The notes: generated from the sequence alone by a model not told the origin. A stretch of 64,000 nt of DNA from Cytobacillus solani (GCF_001420595.1 NZ_LJIX01000006.1:3023058-3087057); one strand, 5' to 3'; positions 1 through 8,370 are shown, counted from the stretch's first letter. A program made the numbers and translations.

Positions 1-278
1 AATTCCCTACCGGTCATCCAGTCATAAAACACCGGGTGTTGTGGAAGATAACCGATTAAATGACGAAAATCATCTCCTTCCCGGGATCCTGAGAATAAGA
101 TTTCCCCATTTGTTGGCTTCATTAATCCTGAAAGCATTTGTAAAGTGGTTGTTTTTCCAGCTCCGTTCGCACCTAGCAATGCGATACATTTCTTATCCAT
201 TAATTCGAAGTCTATCCCTTTTATCACTTCATGCTTTTGATAGTTTTTCTTGAGGTTCTTCACATGAACAACTGACAT
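1..278 (-). CDS. ABC transporter ATP-binding protein, YxlF-like (partial, cut by window edge)
   Basis: Only the first ~92 codons lie in the window; the gene runs off the left edge. The N-terminus reads MSVVHVKNLKK and contains a Walker A motif, GANGAGKTT, near residue 40, followed by a Q-loop (LPQHP). This is the nucleotide-binding subunit of an ABC exporter, acting at the inner face of the membrane. Its ATG overlaps the stop of the PLDc_N gene upstream (TAATG), so the two are translationally coupled. That pair resembles yxlE–yxlF of the B. subtilis sigY operon, but no sigY, yxlC or yxlD lies upstream here. The substrate is unknown. Confidence 0.85.
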   Translation of the reverse strand, partial: MSVVHVKNLKKNYQKHEVIKGIDFELMDKKCIALLGANGAGKTTTLQMLSGLMKPTNGEILFSGSREGDDFRHLIGYLPQHPVFYDWMTGRE

Positions 279-487
279 TAATCATTTCTCCTTCCGATTA
301 CAAAATATAGAATGGGTCCGACAATATTTACGAAAAGGATAACAAGAATCCACACCCATTTAGGCCCGTTTACTTTTTCAATCCGCACTAAATCAATAAT
401 GGCAATGGCCAAAAGTATTAGTTGAATCAAAATGATAGGTGCAACAATTGGTATAATAACTTCCCAATTAACCTGTGATAGTTCCAT
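278..487 (-). CDS. PLDc_N domain small membrane protein, YxlE-like
   Basis: A 69-residue protein with two hydrophobic segments and the PLDc_N pattern (an I-D-L-V motif, then KWVWILVILFVNIVGPILYF). The start is the ATG at 487, because AAGGAGG lies 8 nt upstream; a longer frame beginning at 514 has no such site. The stop overlaps the ATG of the ABC ATPase. In B. subtilis the equivalent YxlE is reported as a negative regulator of sigma-Y. Here sigY is not adjacent, so that role cannot be assumed; it may simply be a partner of the transporter. Confidence 0.75.
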   Translation of the reverse strand: MELSQVNWEVIIPIVAPIILIQLILLAIAIIDLVRIEKVNGPKWVWILVILFVNIVGPILYFVIGRRND

Positions 488-558
488 TTCAAAATCCTCC
501 TTTGCTTCTTTCATCTGTAATTACCTATAAGACGCACAAGTTTCAATTTCGTTCAAAA

Positions 559-592
559 AAAAATCCAAGAGATGAAATCTCTTGGATTTTTC
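559..592 (-). terminator. Rho-independent terminator after DUF4870 gene
   Basis: A perfect 12-bp stem (AAATCCAAGAGA / TCTCTTGGATTT) with a 5-nt loop is followed on the minus strand by a run of T. It separates the DUF4870 gene from the yxlE-like gene. Confidence 0.9.
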
Positions 593-595
593 CGA

Positions 596-919
596 TTATC
601 GTATAAGTCTGAAGACGAGAGGGAAACGATATTCCTTCCCTTCATAAGCTTTCACAGCTGCAATAATCGTAAAGACAAATGCCGCTATCCCAACAATCCA
701 AATTGTAAGGAACCCGATTAAAATGATCATTAAAATCATACTAATGATGGAATATACTCCATAAGAAATAATGAAGTTGAAATACTCTTTTCCATGATAG
801 TTAATATACTCGGACTCATCCTTCTTTAACAGCCAGATTACCAGTGGTCCAATAATGGTTGTAAAGAAACTTGTAACGTAAATAGCTGTAGCCAGCAACC
901 TTTCATCATTTGATGGCAT
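596..919 (-). CDS. DUF4870 domain-containing membrane protein
   Basis: A 107-residue protein with three hydrophobic segments (about 10-30, 50-75 and 76-92). It has the family signature of a short N-terminal lead with DERLLA, then W-L-x-K-x-x-S-x-x-x-x-x-H-G-K-E-x-x-N in the first third and a C-terminal YRFPL. AAAGGAGG lies 7 nt before the ATG. The gene is monocistronic, ending in its own terminator. The family has no established function; it is a small integral membrane protein often seen near transporters and stress genes. Confidence 0.8.
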   Translation of the reverse strand: MPSNDERLLATAIYVTSFFTTIIGPLVIWLLKKDESEYINYHGKEYFNFIISYGVYSIISMILMIILIGFLTIWIVGIAAFVFTIIAAVKAYEGKEYRFPLVFRLIR

Positions 920-1160
920 GTTCGTTCCTCCTTTTTCATTCGAAAACTTCCTTAAGTAGTTCTAATTTATATATGAAGCTAGGATGAGTTCTCTTATGAT
1001 ATTATGTACGCGCTAACTTGAATAAAGTTTCATACATTTTAGCGGATTTATAAATTCCTTCTCTCTTTGCTTTATCTAATTTCAGTTCTTGTTTGGGACA
1101 ACTTGAATAAAATTGGTAAAGACAACCTATATTCATATATGAAGAGGATGATGGAATTTG

Positions 1161-1940
1161 ATGTCTAAATTAGAAGCTTTTATTCTTGGAATCATTCAAG
1201 GACTGACAGAATTTCTGCCAATATCAAGTACTGGCCATTTATATTTAGGCCGGCATTTATTCGGCCTGGATGATGCAGGTTTATTTCTTGATACGATGCT
1301 TCATGTTGGTACCTTGCTCGCCGTTCTTGTGGTTTATAAAAACGAGCTCTTTCAGATTTTAAAGAATCCTTTTGGGAAACTTTCTATGCTTCTTGTCGTT
1401 GGAACGATTCCTGCTGTTATTGTTGGCTTTCTATTCAGTGATCTATTCGATTCTATTTCAAAAACAGGCGTTACAATTGGGTGGGAATTTTTAATTACTG
1501 GATTCATTTTATGGTTTGCAGACAGCATTAAAAACGGCAGAAAGAAAATGGAGACAATTAGTTATGGGGATGCTTTATTTATTGGAACCTTTCAAGCAGC
1601 CGCCATTTTTCCTGCTATTTCAAGATCGGGTCTCACAATTGCGGCAGGATTAATCCGAAAATTAGACAGAGAGACCGCTGCTTATTTTTCTTTTCTTCTC
1701 TCCATTCCAGCAATTGCAGGCGGAATTATCCTCCAATTTGGGGAAATGGCAGCTGGACATATCGAAGCTATCTCAATTGGCAGCCTGTTCGTGGCAACAC
1801 TTGCCTCCGCAATATTTGGCTACATAGCCGTTGTGTACATGATTAATTTTCTTAAACGGAAGTCCTTGAAAATATTTGCTGTTTATGTTTGGATCTTAGG
1901 ATCTTCCATACTCATTTTACAGATGACAGGCATTTTTTAA
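1161..1940 (+). CDS. uppP: Undecaprenyl-diphosphatase (UppP/BacA family)
   Basis: A 259-residue polytopic protein with the two BacA signatures: EFLPISSTGHL near residue 19 and FPAISRSG near 155, holding the catalytic Glu/Ser/Arg set. It dephosphorylates undecaprenyl pyrophosphate to the monophosphate, recycling the lipid carrier for peptidoglycan and teichoic acid synthesis. Excess activity gives bacitracin resistance. The ATG at 1161 is chosen; a TTG at 1158 is also possible, since AGAGGA at 1143-1148 is better spaced for it. A DedA-family gene follows after 25 bp on the same strand, probably as one unit. Confidence 0.93.
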   Translation: MSKLEAFILGIIQGLTEFLPISSTGHLYLGRHLFGLDDAGLFLDTMLHVGTLLAVLVVYKNELFQILKNPFGKLSMLLVVGTIPAVIVGFLFSDLFDSISKTGVTIGWEFLITGFILWFADSIKNGRKKMETISYGDALFIGTFQAAAIFPAISRSGLTIAAGLIRKLDRETAAYFSFLLSIPAIAGGIILQFGEMAAGHIEAISIGSLFVATLASAIFGYIAVVYMINFLKRKSLKIFAVYVWILGSSILILQMTGIF

Positions 1941-1965
1941 TTTTTATGATAAAGGGGATAGGAAG

Positions 1966-2547
1966 TTGAAAGAACTTTTCTTTTCTATATTCGAGGTTTT
2001 ATCCCAGCTTGGATACATAGGGATTGCCCTAGGATTAATGGTTGAAGTCATTCCTAGTGAAATTGTCCTCAGCTACGGAGGCTACTTGGTAAGTACAGGG
2101 AAAATTCACTTTTGGGGAGCGCTCGCTGCAGGTATAATCGGCGGAACCATTGCCCAGCTTTTTCTTTATTGGATCGGACTATATGGCGGAAGACCATTTC
2201 TTGATAAATATGGGAAATTTTTATTAATTAAGAAATCACATTTAGATGCATCCGAGCAATGGTTTCAAAAATATGGAACCGGTGTTATTTTTACTGCTCG
2301 CTTCGTTCCTGTCATCCGCCATGCGATCTCCATCCCAGCAGGCATTGCAAAAATGCCGCTATCAACCTTCAGCATGTATACGATAGCAGCAATGATCCCT
2401 TGGACCGTATTATTCCTATTATTAGGCATTCAGCTTGGTGATCATTGGCGAGAAATTAAAGAATATGCCAAACCTGTTCTACTCCCCATCATTATTTTTG
2501 CTATTACATCAGTCGTCATCTATTTTCTTTATAAAAAAAGACAGTAA
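1966..2547 (+). CDS. DedA family membrane protein
   Basis: A 193-residue protein with the DedA (SNARE-associated) core: E-x-x-P-S-E-x-V-L-x-x-G-G near residue 30, G-x-x-I-A-Q-x-x-L-Y-W-I-G near 70, and the F-x-A-R-F-x-P-x-x-R motif near 107. The start is a TTG with AAAGGGG about 10 nt upstream. DedA proteins of Gram-positive bacteria have recently been linked to returning undecaprenyl phosphate across the membrane (UptA). Its place directly behind uppP fits a shared carrier-recycling role: UppP makes the monophosphate outside and the DedA protein flips it in. That role is inferred from family and position. Confidence 0.88.
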   Translation: MKELFFSIFEVLSQLGYIGIALGLMVEVIPSEIVLSYGGYLVSTGKIHFWGALAAGIIGGTIAQLFLYWIGLYGGRPFLDKYGKFLLIKKSHLDASEQWFQKYGTGVIFTARFVPVIRHAISIPAGIAKMPLSTFSMYTIAAMIPWTVLFLLLGIQLGDHWREIKEYAKPVLLPIIIFAITSVVIYFLYKKRQ

Positions 2548-2627
2548 ACTAAATTTGTATTTCCTATCAACATATCTCTTGTTAAAATAGTAAAAACAAT
2601 TGATTACTGAGTGAGAAAGGGAAATCC

Positions 2628-3752
2628 ATGACTAAAATCTTATTAAAAAATGCTTTTATTCATCCAATTACGTCTCCGGCATTTCATGGAGATGTTTTAG
2701 TAGATACAGGTAAAATTTCAAAGATCGGGGATTTTATCAAGACAGATTCGGATGTAAAGATCATTGACTGTAACTGCAGCTACTTATTCCCTGGTTTTAT
2801 TGATGTTCATACACATTTAGGCTTGTATGATGAAGGGACAGGCTGGGCTGGCAATGATGCAAATGAAACAGCAGAAGCTATGAGTCCTCATGTTCGTGCC
2901 ATGGATGGTGTTTACCCGCTAGATCCAGCCTTTTCCGATGCAGTTAAGCATGGGATTACAACTGTACATATCATGCCTGGAAGCGCCAATGTGATCGGGG
3001 GTACTACATCTGTTATTAAAACCGCTGGAAAGAATATTAAAAAAATGATTGTACAAGAAACGGCTGGATTAAAAATTGCTCTTGGCGAAAATCCGAAACG
3101 TATACATAGCCAAGGAAATAAGGATTCTATCACTCGAATGGGAATCATGGGAATGCTCAGGGAAGCTTTCTATGATGCCAGTCAATTATATCACCCCGAT
3201 TCCCTTAGAACCGCCCCCATTATACAGGCATTAAATAAAGAGATTCCTGTGCGTATCCATGCTCATCGTGCAGATGATATCATATCTGCACTGCGATTCG
3301 CAGAGGAATTTGATTTAGATTTGCGGATCGAGCATTGTACAGAGGGGCACCTCATTGCCGAGGAATTAGCTGGACTTGATTTAAAGGTTTCAGTTGGTCC
3401 AACATTAACAAGGCGTTCAAAGGTTGAACTGAAAAATAAAACGTGGAAAACATATCAGGAGCTTACAAATAATGGTGTTGAAGTATCAATTACAACCGAC
3501 CATCCTTATATTCCGATTCAGTATTTAAATGTGTGCGCATCCATTGCTGTACGTGAGGGATTGTCTGAGCAAAAAGCATTAGAAGGAATTACCATCCTGC
3601 CTGCAAAAAACTTGCGGATTGATAAAAGTCTAGGAAGTATTGAAGAAGGAAAAGATGCTGATTTAGTTCTTTGGAGTCATCATCCATTTCATTATCTTGC
3701 TAAACCAAAATGGACAATGATCAGCGGTACTTTCGAATATGAAGAAGCTTGA
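2628..3752 (+). CDS. Amidohydrolase family protein (imidazolonepropionase-like)
   Basis: A 374-residue metal-dependent hydrolase. The N-terminal β-sandwich strand (LLKNAFIHPITSP) is followed by the metal-binding F-I-D-V-H-T-H-L-G motif near residue 60. HAHRADD near 211 and RIEHC near 231 are further ligands, and a late T-T-D-H motif near 285 holds the catalytic Asp. The C-terminus rejoins the β-sandwich (GKDADLVLWS). It hydrolyses a C-N bond in a cyclic or acyl amide; the substrate cannot be told. It starts at ATG 2628 with GAAAGGG upstream and follows the DedA gene by 80 bp, possibly under its own promoter. Confidence 0.88.
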   Translation: MTKILLKNAFIHPITSPAFHGDVLVDTGKISKIGDFIKTDSDVKIIDCNCSYLFPGFIDVHTHLGLYDEGTGWAGNDANETAEAMSPHVRAMDGVYPLDPAFSDAVKHGITTVHIMPGSANVIGGTTSVIKTAGKNIKKMIVQETAGLKIALGENPKRIHSQGNKDSITRMGIMGMLREAFYDASQLYHPDSLRTAPIIQALNKEIPVRIHAHRADDIISALRFAEEFDLDLRIEHCTEGHLIAEELAGLDLKVSVGPTLTRRSKVELKNKTWKTYQELTNNGVEVSITTDHPYIPIQYLNVCASIAVREGLSEQKALEGITILPAKNLRIDKSLGSIEEGKDADLVLWSHHPFHYLAKPKWTMISGTFEYEEA

Positions 3753-3873
3753 ATTTTGTAGAAATTCGCTGTAGATTTTTGCCACAAAATCGCAATAAAA
3801 ATAAGTAAAAAAACTATTTCCTTTTTTATTTTTTTTTAGTATTATACGATAGTGAAATCGTTTTTTAGCAAAA

Positions 3874-4027
3874 TTAGAAAAGCGGAAGCGTCTTGATCAT
3901 CGTCGTACAAACTGGAAGGGCTAAGACTGAGATATAGGAGACACAATGAGCGATAGCGAATTGATGTCGTCTTATCGTAGGGAGGGGACCTGAAGTTTGA
4001 TAGGCGATAGGCGCTGGAGCTAGACAA
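3874..4027 (+). repeat. Dispersed intergenic repeat, copy 1
   Basis: This non-coding block begins with AGAAAAGCGGAAGCG and ends with AGGCGCTGGAGCTAGACA. The ends are partly complementary (GCG…CT against AGGCGC), so the block can fold. Related, more degraded blocks lie at 8141-8312 and 20845-20991. Similar sequences are familiar to me from intergenic regions of many Bacillaceae genomes (memory, unverified). The stretch 3753-3873 before it is AT-rich with no gene seen. Confidence 0.6.
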
Positions 4028-4070
4028 CTCTAACTTCAAAGTTATATCTGCTTATCTTTTAGAAAATCAT

Positions 4071-4244
4071 AATATCGGTAACGATAGAATAGGGAAGGCA
4101 AATGGTGCGCCACCAGTCATACTGGTTCTAGTGGGTTCGATTCCCACCCCGAAATTTTTTAGCAACATACAAAAAATTTCGAGGGTGGACCGTATGCTCT
4201 ATTTGGCATGGAGTAGGAACGTCCTCATAATGGAGGGATAACCT
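4071..4244 (+). promoter_or_regulatory. Structured 5' leader of the GNAT gene with tRNA-like arms and ribosome-binding-site hairpin
   Basis: In order: a hairpin around CCAGT-CAT-ACTGG (4113-4125) that reads as an anticodon arm with U33, CAU and A37; a perfect T arm GTGGG-TTCGATT-CCCAC (4131-4147); and a long hairpin pairing CCACCC-CGAAATTTTTT with AAAAAATTTCG-A-GGGTGG (4144-4187). Last comes CCTC-ATAATG-GAGG (4223-4236), which pairs the Shine-Dalgarno sequence GGAGGG of the next gene. The alternative T arm and long hairpin compete for the same CCCAC strand. This looks like a cis-regulatory RNA acting on translation. It is not a complete tRNA: the D arm and 5' acceptor strand are not recognisable. 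Confidence 0.5.
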
Positions 4245-4808
4245 ATGCTCAAGAAACGTGATTTCCAAGAATGCCATGAACTATATGATTTAATGACGCA
4301 TCCTGATGTCTTTCCTTTTGTGCGCCAAAAAGCCTATTCCTATGATGAATTTGTTTTTATGACAAAACAAACAATCGAAGCAGAAGAACGTGGAGAACTA
4401 ATTTCACGCACGATTCTTGATGAATGGGGAGCTCCGATTGGGACAATAAATTTATTTGATATTCAAGAGAATGCTGGATTTTTAGGCACTTGGCTTGGAA
4501 AACCATACCATGGAAAAGGCTATAATAAATTAGCGAAAGATGCCTTTTTTAATGAACTATTCTATGAAATGGGAATTGATACAATTTTCATGCGAATTAG
4601 AAAAGAAAATATTCGTTCCCAAAAAGCAGCAGAGAAGCTGCCATATGTAATTTCTGCCAATGAAACTAGAAAAGCTATTTATGAACAGCTTAATGCAAAT
4701 GGACCGATATATAATTTATATGAGATTCCAAAGGATTTATACACGTTGGATGTTTTACGAAACGGCGCAGCCGATTTTCAAGAGTCCTCACATCTGCTGG
4801 AAGCTTAA
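4245..4808 (+). CDS. GNAT family N-acetyltransferase
   Basis: A 187-residue protein of the RimJ/RimL-like GNAT type. The acetyl-CoA pyrophosphate loop region reads LGKPYHGKGYNKLA near residues 84-97, and a late helix N-I-R-S-Q-K-A-A-E-K-L near 118-128 is typical of the N-acetyltransferase fold. Such enzymes move an acetyl group from acetyl-CoA to an amine of a protein, small molecule or, in some toxins, an aminoacyl-tRNA. The substrate is unknown. The start at 4245 has GGAGGG 7 nt upstream, within a leader hairpin, suggesting translational control. Confidence 0.85.
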   Translation: MLKKRDFQECHELYDLMTHPDVFPFVRQKAYSYDEFVFMTKQTIEAEERGELISRTILDEWGAPIGTINLFDIQENAGFLGTWLGKPYHGKGYNKLAKDAFFNELFYEMGIDTIFMRIRKENIRSQKAAEKLPYVISANETRKAIYEQLNANGPIYNLYEIPKDLYTLDVLRNGAADFQESSHLLEA

Positions 4809-4822
4809 TATTAGCATAAACG

Positions 4823-4856
4823 AAGCCAATTTTTTAATTAAAATTGGCTTTTTTAT
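4823..4856 (+). terminator. Rho-independent terminator after GNAT gene
   Basis: The stem AGCCAATTTT / AAAATTGGCT has a short loop and is followed by a T run on the plus strand. Confidence 0.9.
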
Positions 4857-4889
4857 TTTTACAAAGCTGCCCATACATTTAAGCAGCTC

Positions 4890-5201
4890 CTAATCTGTTA
4901 CATTCGATTCCAATTCATCTGCCCTCTCACTGATCCCCATCTGTGCCATTAGATCTTCTAGTTCTTCGTTTGTTAGTGTTTCAAAGCGGCCATCGTGAAA
5001 TAACACCTGGGTCTGATTTGGATTAATTCTGTTTAAATTGAAGTTCATGACCATCTCTCCTTCATTAACAATTCCTTCAATACAATAGACTGTTTCATTT
5101 ACTAAATATATTTCACATTTGAATATCATTTCATTCACAATTTTTAAAAGTTCACATAATTGCAAAATTGTTATGTCTTCTTTCTGACAAAAATAACCCA
5201 A
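4890..5201 (-). CDS. Hypothetical protein, ~103 residues
   Basis: Not recognised. The frame is open for 103 codons from a TTG at 5201 with only a weak upstream GGAAA, so the true start may be downstream (an ATG at MIFKC or MVMNF). The C-terminal half is acidic (TNEELEDLMAQMG…ELESNVTD) and the middle is β-rich (EIYLVNETVYCIEGIVNEGEMVMNFNL), suggesting a small cytosolic protein. It stands alone between the GNAT terminator and the divergent MATE gene. Confidence 0.5.
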   Translation of the reverse strand: MGYFCQKEDITILQLCELLKIVNEMIFKCEIYLVNETVYCIEGIVNEGEMVMNFNLNRINPNQTQVLFHDGRFETLTNEELEDLMAQMGISERADELESNVTD

Positions 5202-5221
5202 AATGCTAATTTCCTAAGAAC

Positions 5222-5251
5222 TGAACAGTCATGAATAAAATATGCTATAAT
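5222..5251 (+). promoter_or_regulatory. Sigma-A-type promoter of the MATE gene
   Basis: TGAACA (-35, 4 of 6) lies 18 nt before a perfect TATAAT (5246-5251). The gene starts 36 nt downstream of the -10 box. Confidence 0.65.
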
Positions 5252-5287
5252 TTTATTTTGTACTGAAATAGAAAGAGGATAATTGAT

Positions 5288-6649
5288 ATGAATCAAACAT
5301 TTAGCAAAAAAGGGAAGATTAAGCAGCTGCTGATTATTTTGATTCCCATTCTCATCACTCAGCTTGCTATGTATTCAATGAGTTTCTTTGACACGACTAT
5401 GTCTGGTCACTACAGTTCAAAGGATTTAGCAGGAGTTGCAATTGGTTCTTCACTTTGGATGCCAGTATTCACTGGTCTTAGCGGGATACTCCTTTCCATC
5501 ACTCCCATTGTTGCTCAGTTAATCGGCGGCAAAAAACGGGATCAGGTTGCAAGTTCGGTTATCCAAGGCATTTATCTTGCGGTTGCTATGGCTATCATCG
5601 TTATCATTTCCGGCAGTTTTGCGCTTACTCCAGTCTTAAATGGAATGAGTCTTGAAGCCGAGGTTTACGCAACAGCACGTGATTATTTAATTGCTTTAAG
5701 CTTCGGAATGATTCCTTTATTTATTTATAGTGTTCTTCGTTCATTTATTGATGCACTAGGCAAAACACGTGTAACTATGATGATCACCCTGCTTACCCTG
5801 CCGATAAATGTGATCTTTAACTATCTCCTCATTTACGGTAAGTTAGGGTTTCCTGAACTAGGTGGAGTCGGAGCAGGCTATGCAACGGCAATTACGTATT
5901 GGGTAATTACAGTTATTTCGATTGTTATCATTCATAAGCAAATGCCCTTTTCTGGATTTGGGATATTCCAGACATTCTATCGAATTTCCTTAGGCAAATG
6001 GAAGGAAATTTTGGTCATTGGTGTACCTATTGGGTTTTCTATCTTTTTTGAAACAAGTATTTTTGCAGCGGTTACACTGTTTATGAGTGAATTTGACACA
6101 GCTACGATTGCTGCACATCAAGCAGCATTAAACTTTTCATCTTTTCTCTACATGATTCCTTTGAGCATCTCCATGGCATTGACAATAGTCGTTGGATTTG
6201 AGGTAGGCGCGAATAGATTAAAAGATGCAAAAGAATATAGCTGGATAGGTGTGTCTATCGCCGTCCTCATGGCTTTTGTCTGCGGAGTAATTCTCCTCTT
6301 CTTTCGCCCAGAAGTTGCAGGCATTTATACGAAGGATCCAATGGTCATTAAACTAACAGCACAATTTTTAATATTTGCAATCTTTTTCCAGCTATCAGAT
6401 GCGATTCAAGCTTCTGTACAAGGGGCTTTACGTGGCTATAAGGATGTCAACATCACATTTATTATGTCACTGATCTCGTATTGGATAATCGGCTTGCCTG
6501 TCGGGTATTACCTAGCAAACCATACAAACTGGGGAGCGTTCGGCTACTGGATTGGATTAATTATTGGGCTTGCAGCAGGTGCAGTCTGCTTATCAAGCAG
6601 ACTCATTTTTATACAGAGAAAAAGATTGAACGCTAAATCTGCTATATAA
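5288..6649 (+). CDS. MATE family efflux transporter
   Basis: A 453-residue protein with about 12 membrane segments arranged as two six-helix halves, as in NorM/YeeO-type exporters. The first half opens with [27 protein letters not shown], the family's N-terminal pattern, with a matching helix at about 240 in the second half. It exports cationic drugs or metabolites in exchange for Na+ or H+. AAAGAGG lies 10 nt before the ATG and a consensus -10 box is upstream. The gene is monocistronic, ending in a terminator shared with the SDR gene that faces it. Confidence 0.92.
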   Translation: MNQTFSKKGKIKQLLIILIPILITQLAMYSMSFFDTTMSGHYSSKDLAGVAIGSSLWMPVFTGLSGILLSITPIVAQLIGGKKRDQVASSVIQGIYLAVAMAIIVIISGSFALTPVLNGMSLEAEVYATARDYLIALSFGMIPLFIYSVLRSFIDALGKTRVTMMITLLTLPINVIFNYLLIYGKLGFPELGGVGAGYATAITYWVITVISIVIIHKQMPFSGFGIFQTFYRISLGKWKEILVIGVPIGFSIFFETSIFAAVTLFMSEFDTATIAAHQAALNFSSFLYMIPLSISMALTIVVGFEVGANRLKDAKEYSWIGVSIAVLMAFVCGVILLFFRPEVAGIYTKDPMVIKLTAQFLIFAIFFQLSDAIQASVQGALRGYKDVNITFIMSLISYWIIGLPVGYYLANHTNWGAFGYWIGLIIGLAAGAVCLSSRLIFIQRKRLNAKSAI

Positions 6650-6650
6650 A

Positions 6651-6697
6651 AAAGACTAGGGAAGAAAGAAAATTCTTACTTCCCTAGTCTTTTTTTA
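6651..6697. terminator. Bidirectional terminator between MATE and SDR genes
   Basis: AAGACTAGGGAAG / CTTCCCTAGTCTT form a 13-bp stem flanked by A and T runs, so it can serve both converging genes. Confidence 0.9.
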
Positions 6698-6699
6698 TC

Positions 6700-7479
6700 C
6701 TAGTCCCTGAATACCTTTCCTAATACATCTTTTCCACCAGTTACAGAAATCACGCTGCCGGTTATGAAATCAGATTTTTCATCGATTAGAAATTGAATAA
6801 CCCTTGCAATGTCCTCCCCTGTTCCTGGCCTGCCAACAGGAGAATTTCCATCCATTCCTTCAAGCGCCTTAAGAATTCCCGTTTCCTTCCATTCACCTGT
6901 AATATCACCAGGACAAACCATATTAGCAGTAATTCCGTTATCCGCTTCCTCAAGAGCCATTGTTTTTGTTAATGAAACAGCTCCACTTTTTGCCGCAGCA
7001 AAGGCTGAACGGTATATCCATCCTGGAGCTGACTCTACACGATCAAAGCCAATTGTTATAATGCGGCCCCACCGTTCTTCTCTCATTCTAGGAAGTAATA
7101 ATTTGGATAAATAAAAAACAGCGTTTAAGTTCCCATTAATAATATAATGCCAGTTTTCAAATGAGTACTCCGTCATCGTTTTTCTTTCATGTATGTAAGG
7201 GCCAGCATTATGTACCAGAATATTAATCGTTGAAAAAGCTGAAAGTGCTGCCGCTGCAATCTTTTGGCAATCCGCTACATCACATATATCACCGCTTACA
7301 GCAATATTCCTTGTTCCAAACCTTTCAGACAACTCATAGGCGAGCGATTCAGCTCTTTCCTTGCTGTTTCGGTAATTAATAACTAAATGAATCCCGTTTT
7401 TGGCAAGGATAAAAGCTGTTTGTCTTCCGATTCCAGTAGCCCCTCCAGTTATTAATGCGGCTTTTTCTCTCACAAGCAT
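6700..7479 (-). CDS. SDR family protein with an altered active site
   Basis: A 259-residue Rossmann-fold protein. The cofactor motif TGGATGIG (residues 11-18), the NAG motif (92-94) and the C-terminal V-T-G-G-K-D are intact, so NAD(P)(H) binding is likely. The catalytic Y-x-x-x-K is instead F160-A-A-A-K164, and the usual Ser before it is missing (I-G-F-D at 143-146). A Tyr sits at 156, four residues early. Classical carbonyl reduction is therefore doubtful. It may have a shifted Tyr, as enoyl reductases do (Y-x6-K), or a non-catalytic role. FabG-like proteins are the nearest family. The start at 7479 has a weak ribosome site. Confidence 0.8.
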   Translation of the reverse strand: MLVREKAALITGGATGIGRQTAFILAKNGIHLVINYRNSKERAESLAYELSERFGTRNIAVSGDICDVADCQKIAAAALSAFSTINILVHNAGPYIHERKTMTEYSFENWHYIINGNLNAVFYLSKLLLPRMREERWGRIITIGFDRVESAPGWIYRSAFAAAKSGAVSLTKTMALEEADNGITANMVCPGDITGEWKETGILKALEGMDGNSPVGRPGTGEDIARVIQFLIDEKSDFITGSVISVTGGKDVLGKVFRD

Positions 7480-7659
7480 ACCCCACAGTAATATAGCTTT
7501 TTATCTAATATATTATTCGTAACCATAAGGATATGCAAATGAAATGTATTTACCTATTATCTCAAAACTTTCCTTAACGATTAAGTCCTTCTCAGCATAT
7601 TATGAAAAGAATCCATAATTCTTAAATGACTTTTCCTGTATTTGAAAGGATGATGCCCC

Positions 7660-8133
7660 ATGTTTCCTTGGAATCTCTTCCCATTTCATAAAGATGCTAA
7701 AAAAGCGATGCAGCAAATGAACCCTGAAGATATCAATAAATATATCCAAAACATGATGGGACAAATGATCCCCGAACAAATGCAGGGGATGATGAATGCT
7801 CAAGATTTCATGCAAGGTTTTGGAAAGCAGAAGCAACAGCCCTCCAGTTCTTCTACATTGTCCTCTTCAGTATTTGAAACACATGATTTTGTATTTGTAA
7901 GAATCCCGCTAAAAGAAGAGTCATGGCGGAAAAATTTGAGGCTCTTTCATACCTCAAACCAAATGATTATTGAGCATATCCCGGAATATGAAGATAAACA
8001 TATCATTACACTCCCAGCCCTTGTCAAAAAAAAAGGAACGACTGCCCATATCAAGGATGACATACTAGAAGTGAAAATTCCCAAAAATGTAGATATGCAG
8101 TTTTCTGAAGTTGATGTTACTGATATTTTATAA
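7660..8133 (+). CDS. Hsp20/alpha-crystallin-like protein, possibly spore-associated
   Basis: A 157-residue protein. Residues 1-55 are Met/Gln-rich (KAMQQMNPEDINKYIQNMM), 56-75 form a Ser-rich linker, and 70-150 are a divergent α-crystallin domain: HDFVFVRIPL, then a final strand ILEVKIPK that replaces the usual G-V-L. Small heat-shock proteins of this shape in Bacillus include spore coat and germination proteins of the CotP/GerT group, so a sporulation role is plausible but not shown. AAAGGA lies 9 nt before the ATG. It is monocistronic. Confidence 0.7.
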   Translation: MFPWNLFPFHKDAKKAMQQMNPEDINKYIQNMMGQMIPEQMQGMMNAQDFMQGFGKQKQQPSSSSTLSSSVFETHDFVFVRIPLKEESWRKNLRLFHTSNQMIIEHIPEYEDKHIITLPALVKKKGTTAHIKDDILEVKIPKNVDMQFSEVDVTDIL

Positions 8134-8140
8134 AAATAAA

Positions 8141-8312
8141 TGCGGATTCGCCTTAATCACCCCCGACAAGCATAAAACGAGCCTCACAAGAAGATGTTCT
8201 GTACCTTTCTGGGAGGATTTATTTAGCCCCAAAGAGGGAGGCTCCTCCTATAATCTATCTCTAACACTCGTGCGAAGTAAATGCTGCTGAAGCATTTCTA
8301 ATGGAGCTGAAC
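8141..8312 (+). repeat. Dispersed intergenic repeat, copy 2 (degraded)
   Basis: It begins GCGGATTCGCCTT, contains CCCCGACAAGCATAAAACGA near 8161 and ends with a remnant of the GGAGCT-AC end. It shares its order of words with the blocks at 3874 and 20845. An internal stem pairs AGCCCC-type and GGGAGGCTCC-type segments. No coding frame is seen in the 8134-8370 gap. Confidence 0.5.
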
Positions 8313-8370
8313 GGAAATCAATTCATCACATAATTATACACAATATCTGATTATATAAATTCCCGGAATA

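Noticed and set aside
278-487. Full sigY regulon operon at the left edge
   Set aside because: Only YxlE- and YxlF-like genes are seen; the gene upstream is DUF4870 with its own terminator, so sigY is not adjacent.
3842-4039. A 65-codon minus-strand frame
   Set aside because: It lies inside the dispersed repeat, lacks a ribosome site and has no protein-like pattern.
4071-4157. A complete tRNA gene with anticodon CAT
   Set aside because: The anticodon and T arms look right, but the region between the possible acceptor and the anticodon stem is too long, no D arm forms, the variable loop is 3 nt and the acceptor has mismatches. It is kept only as a tRNA-like leader.
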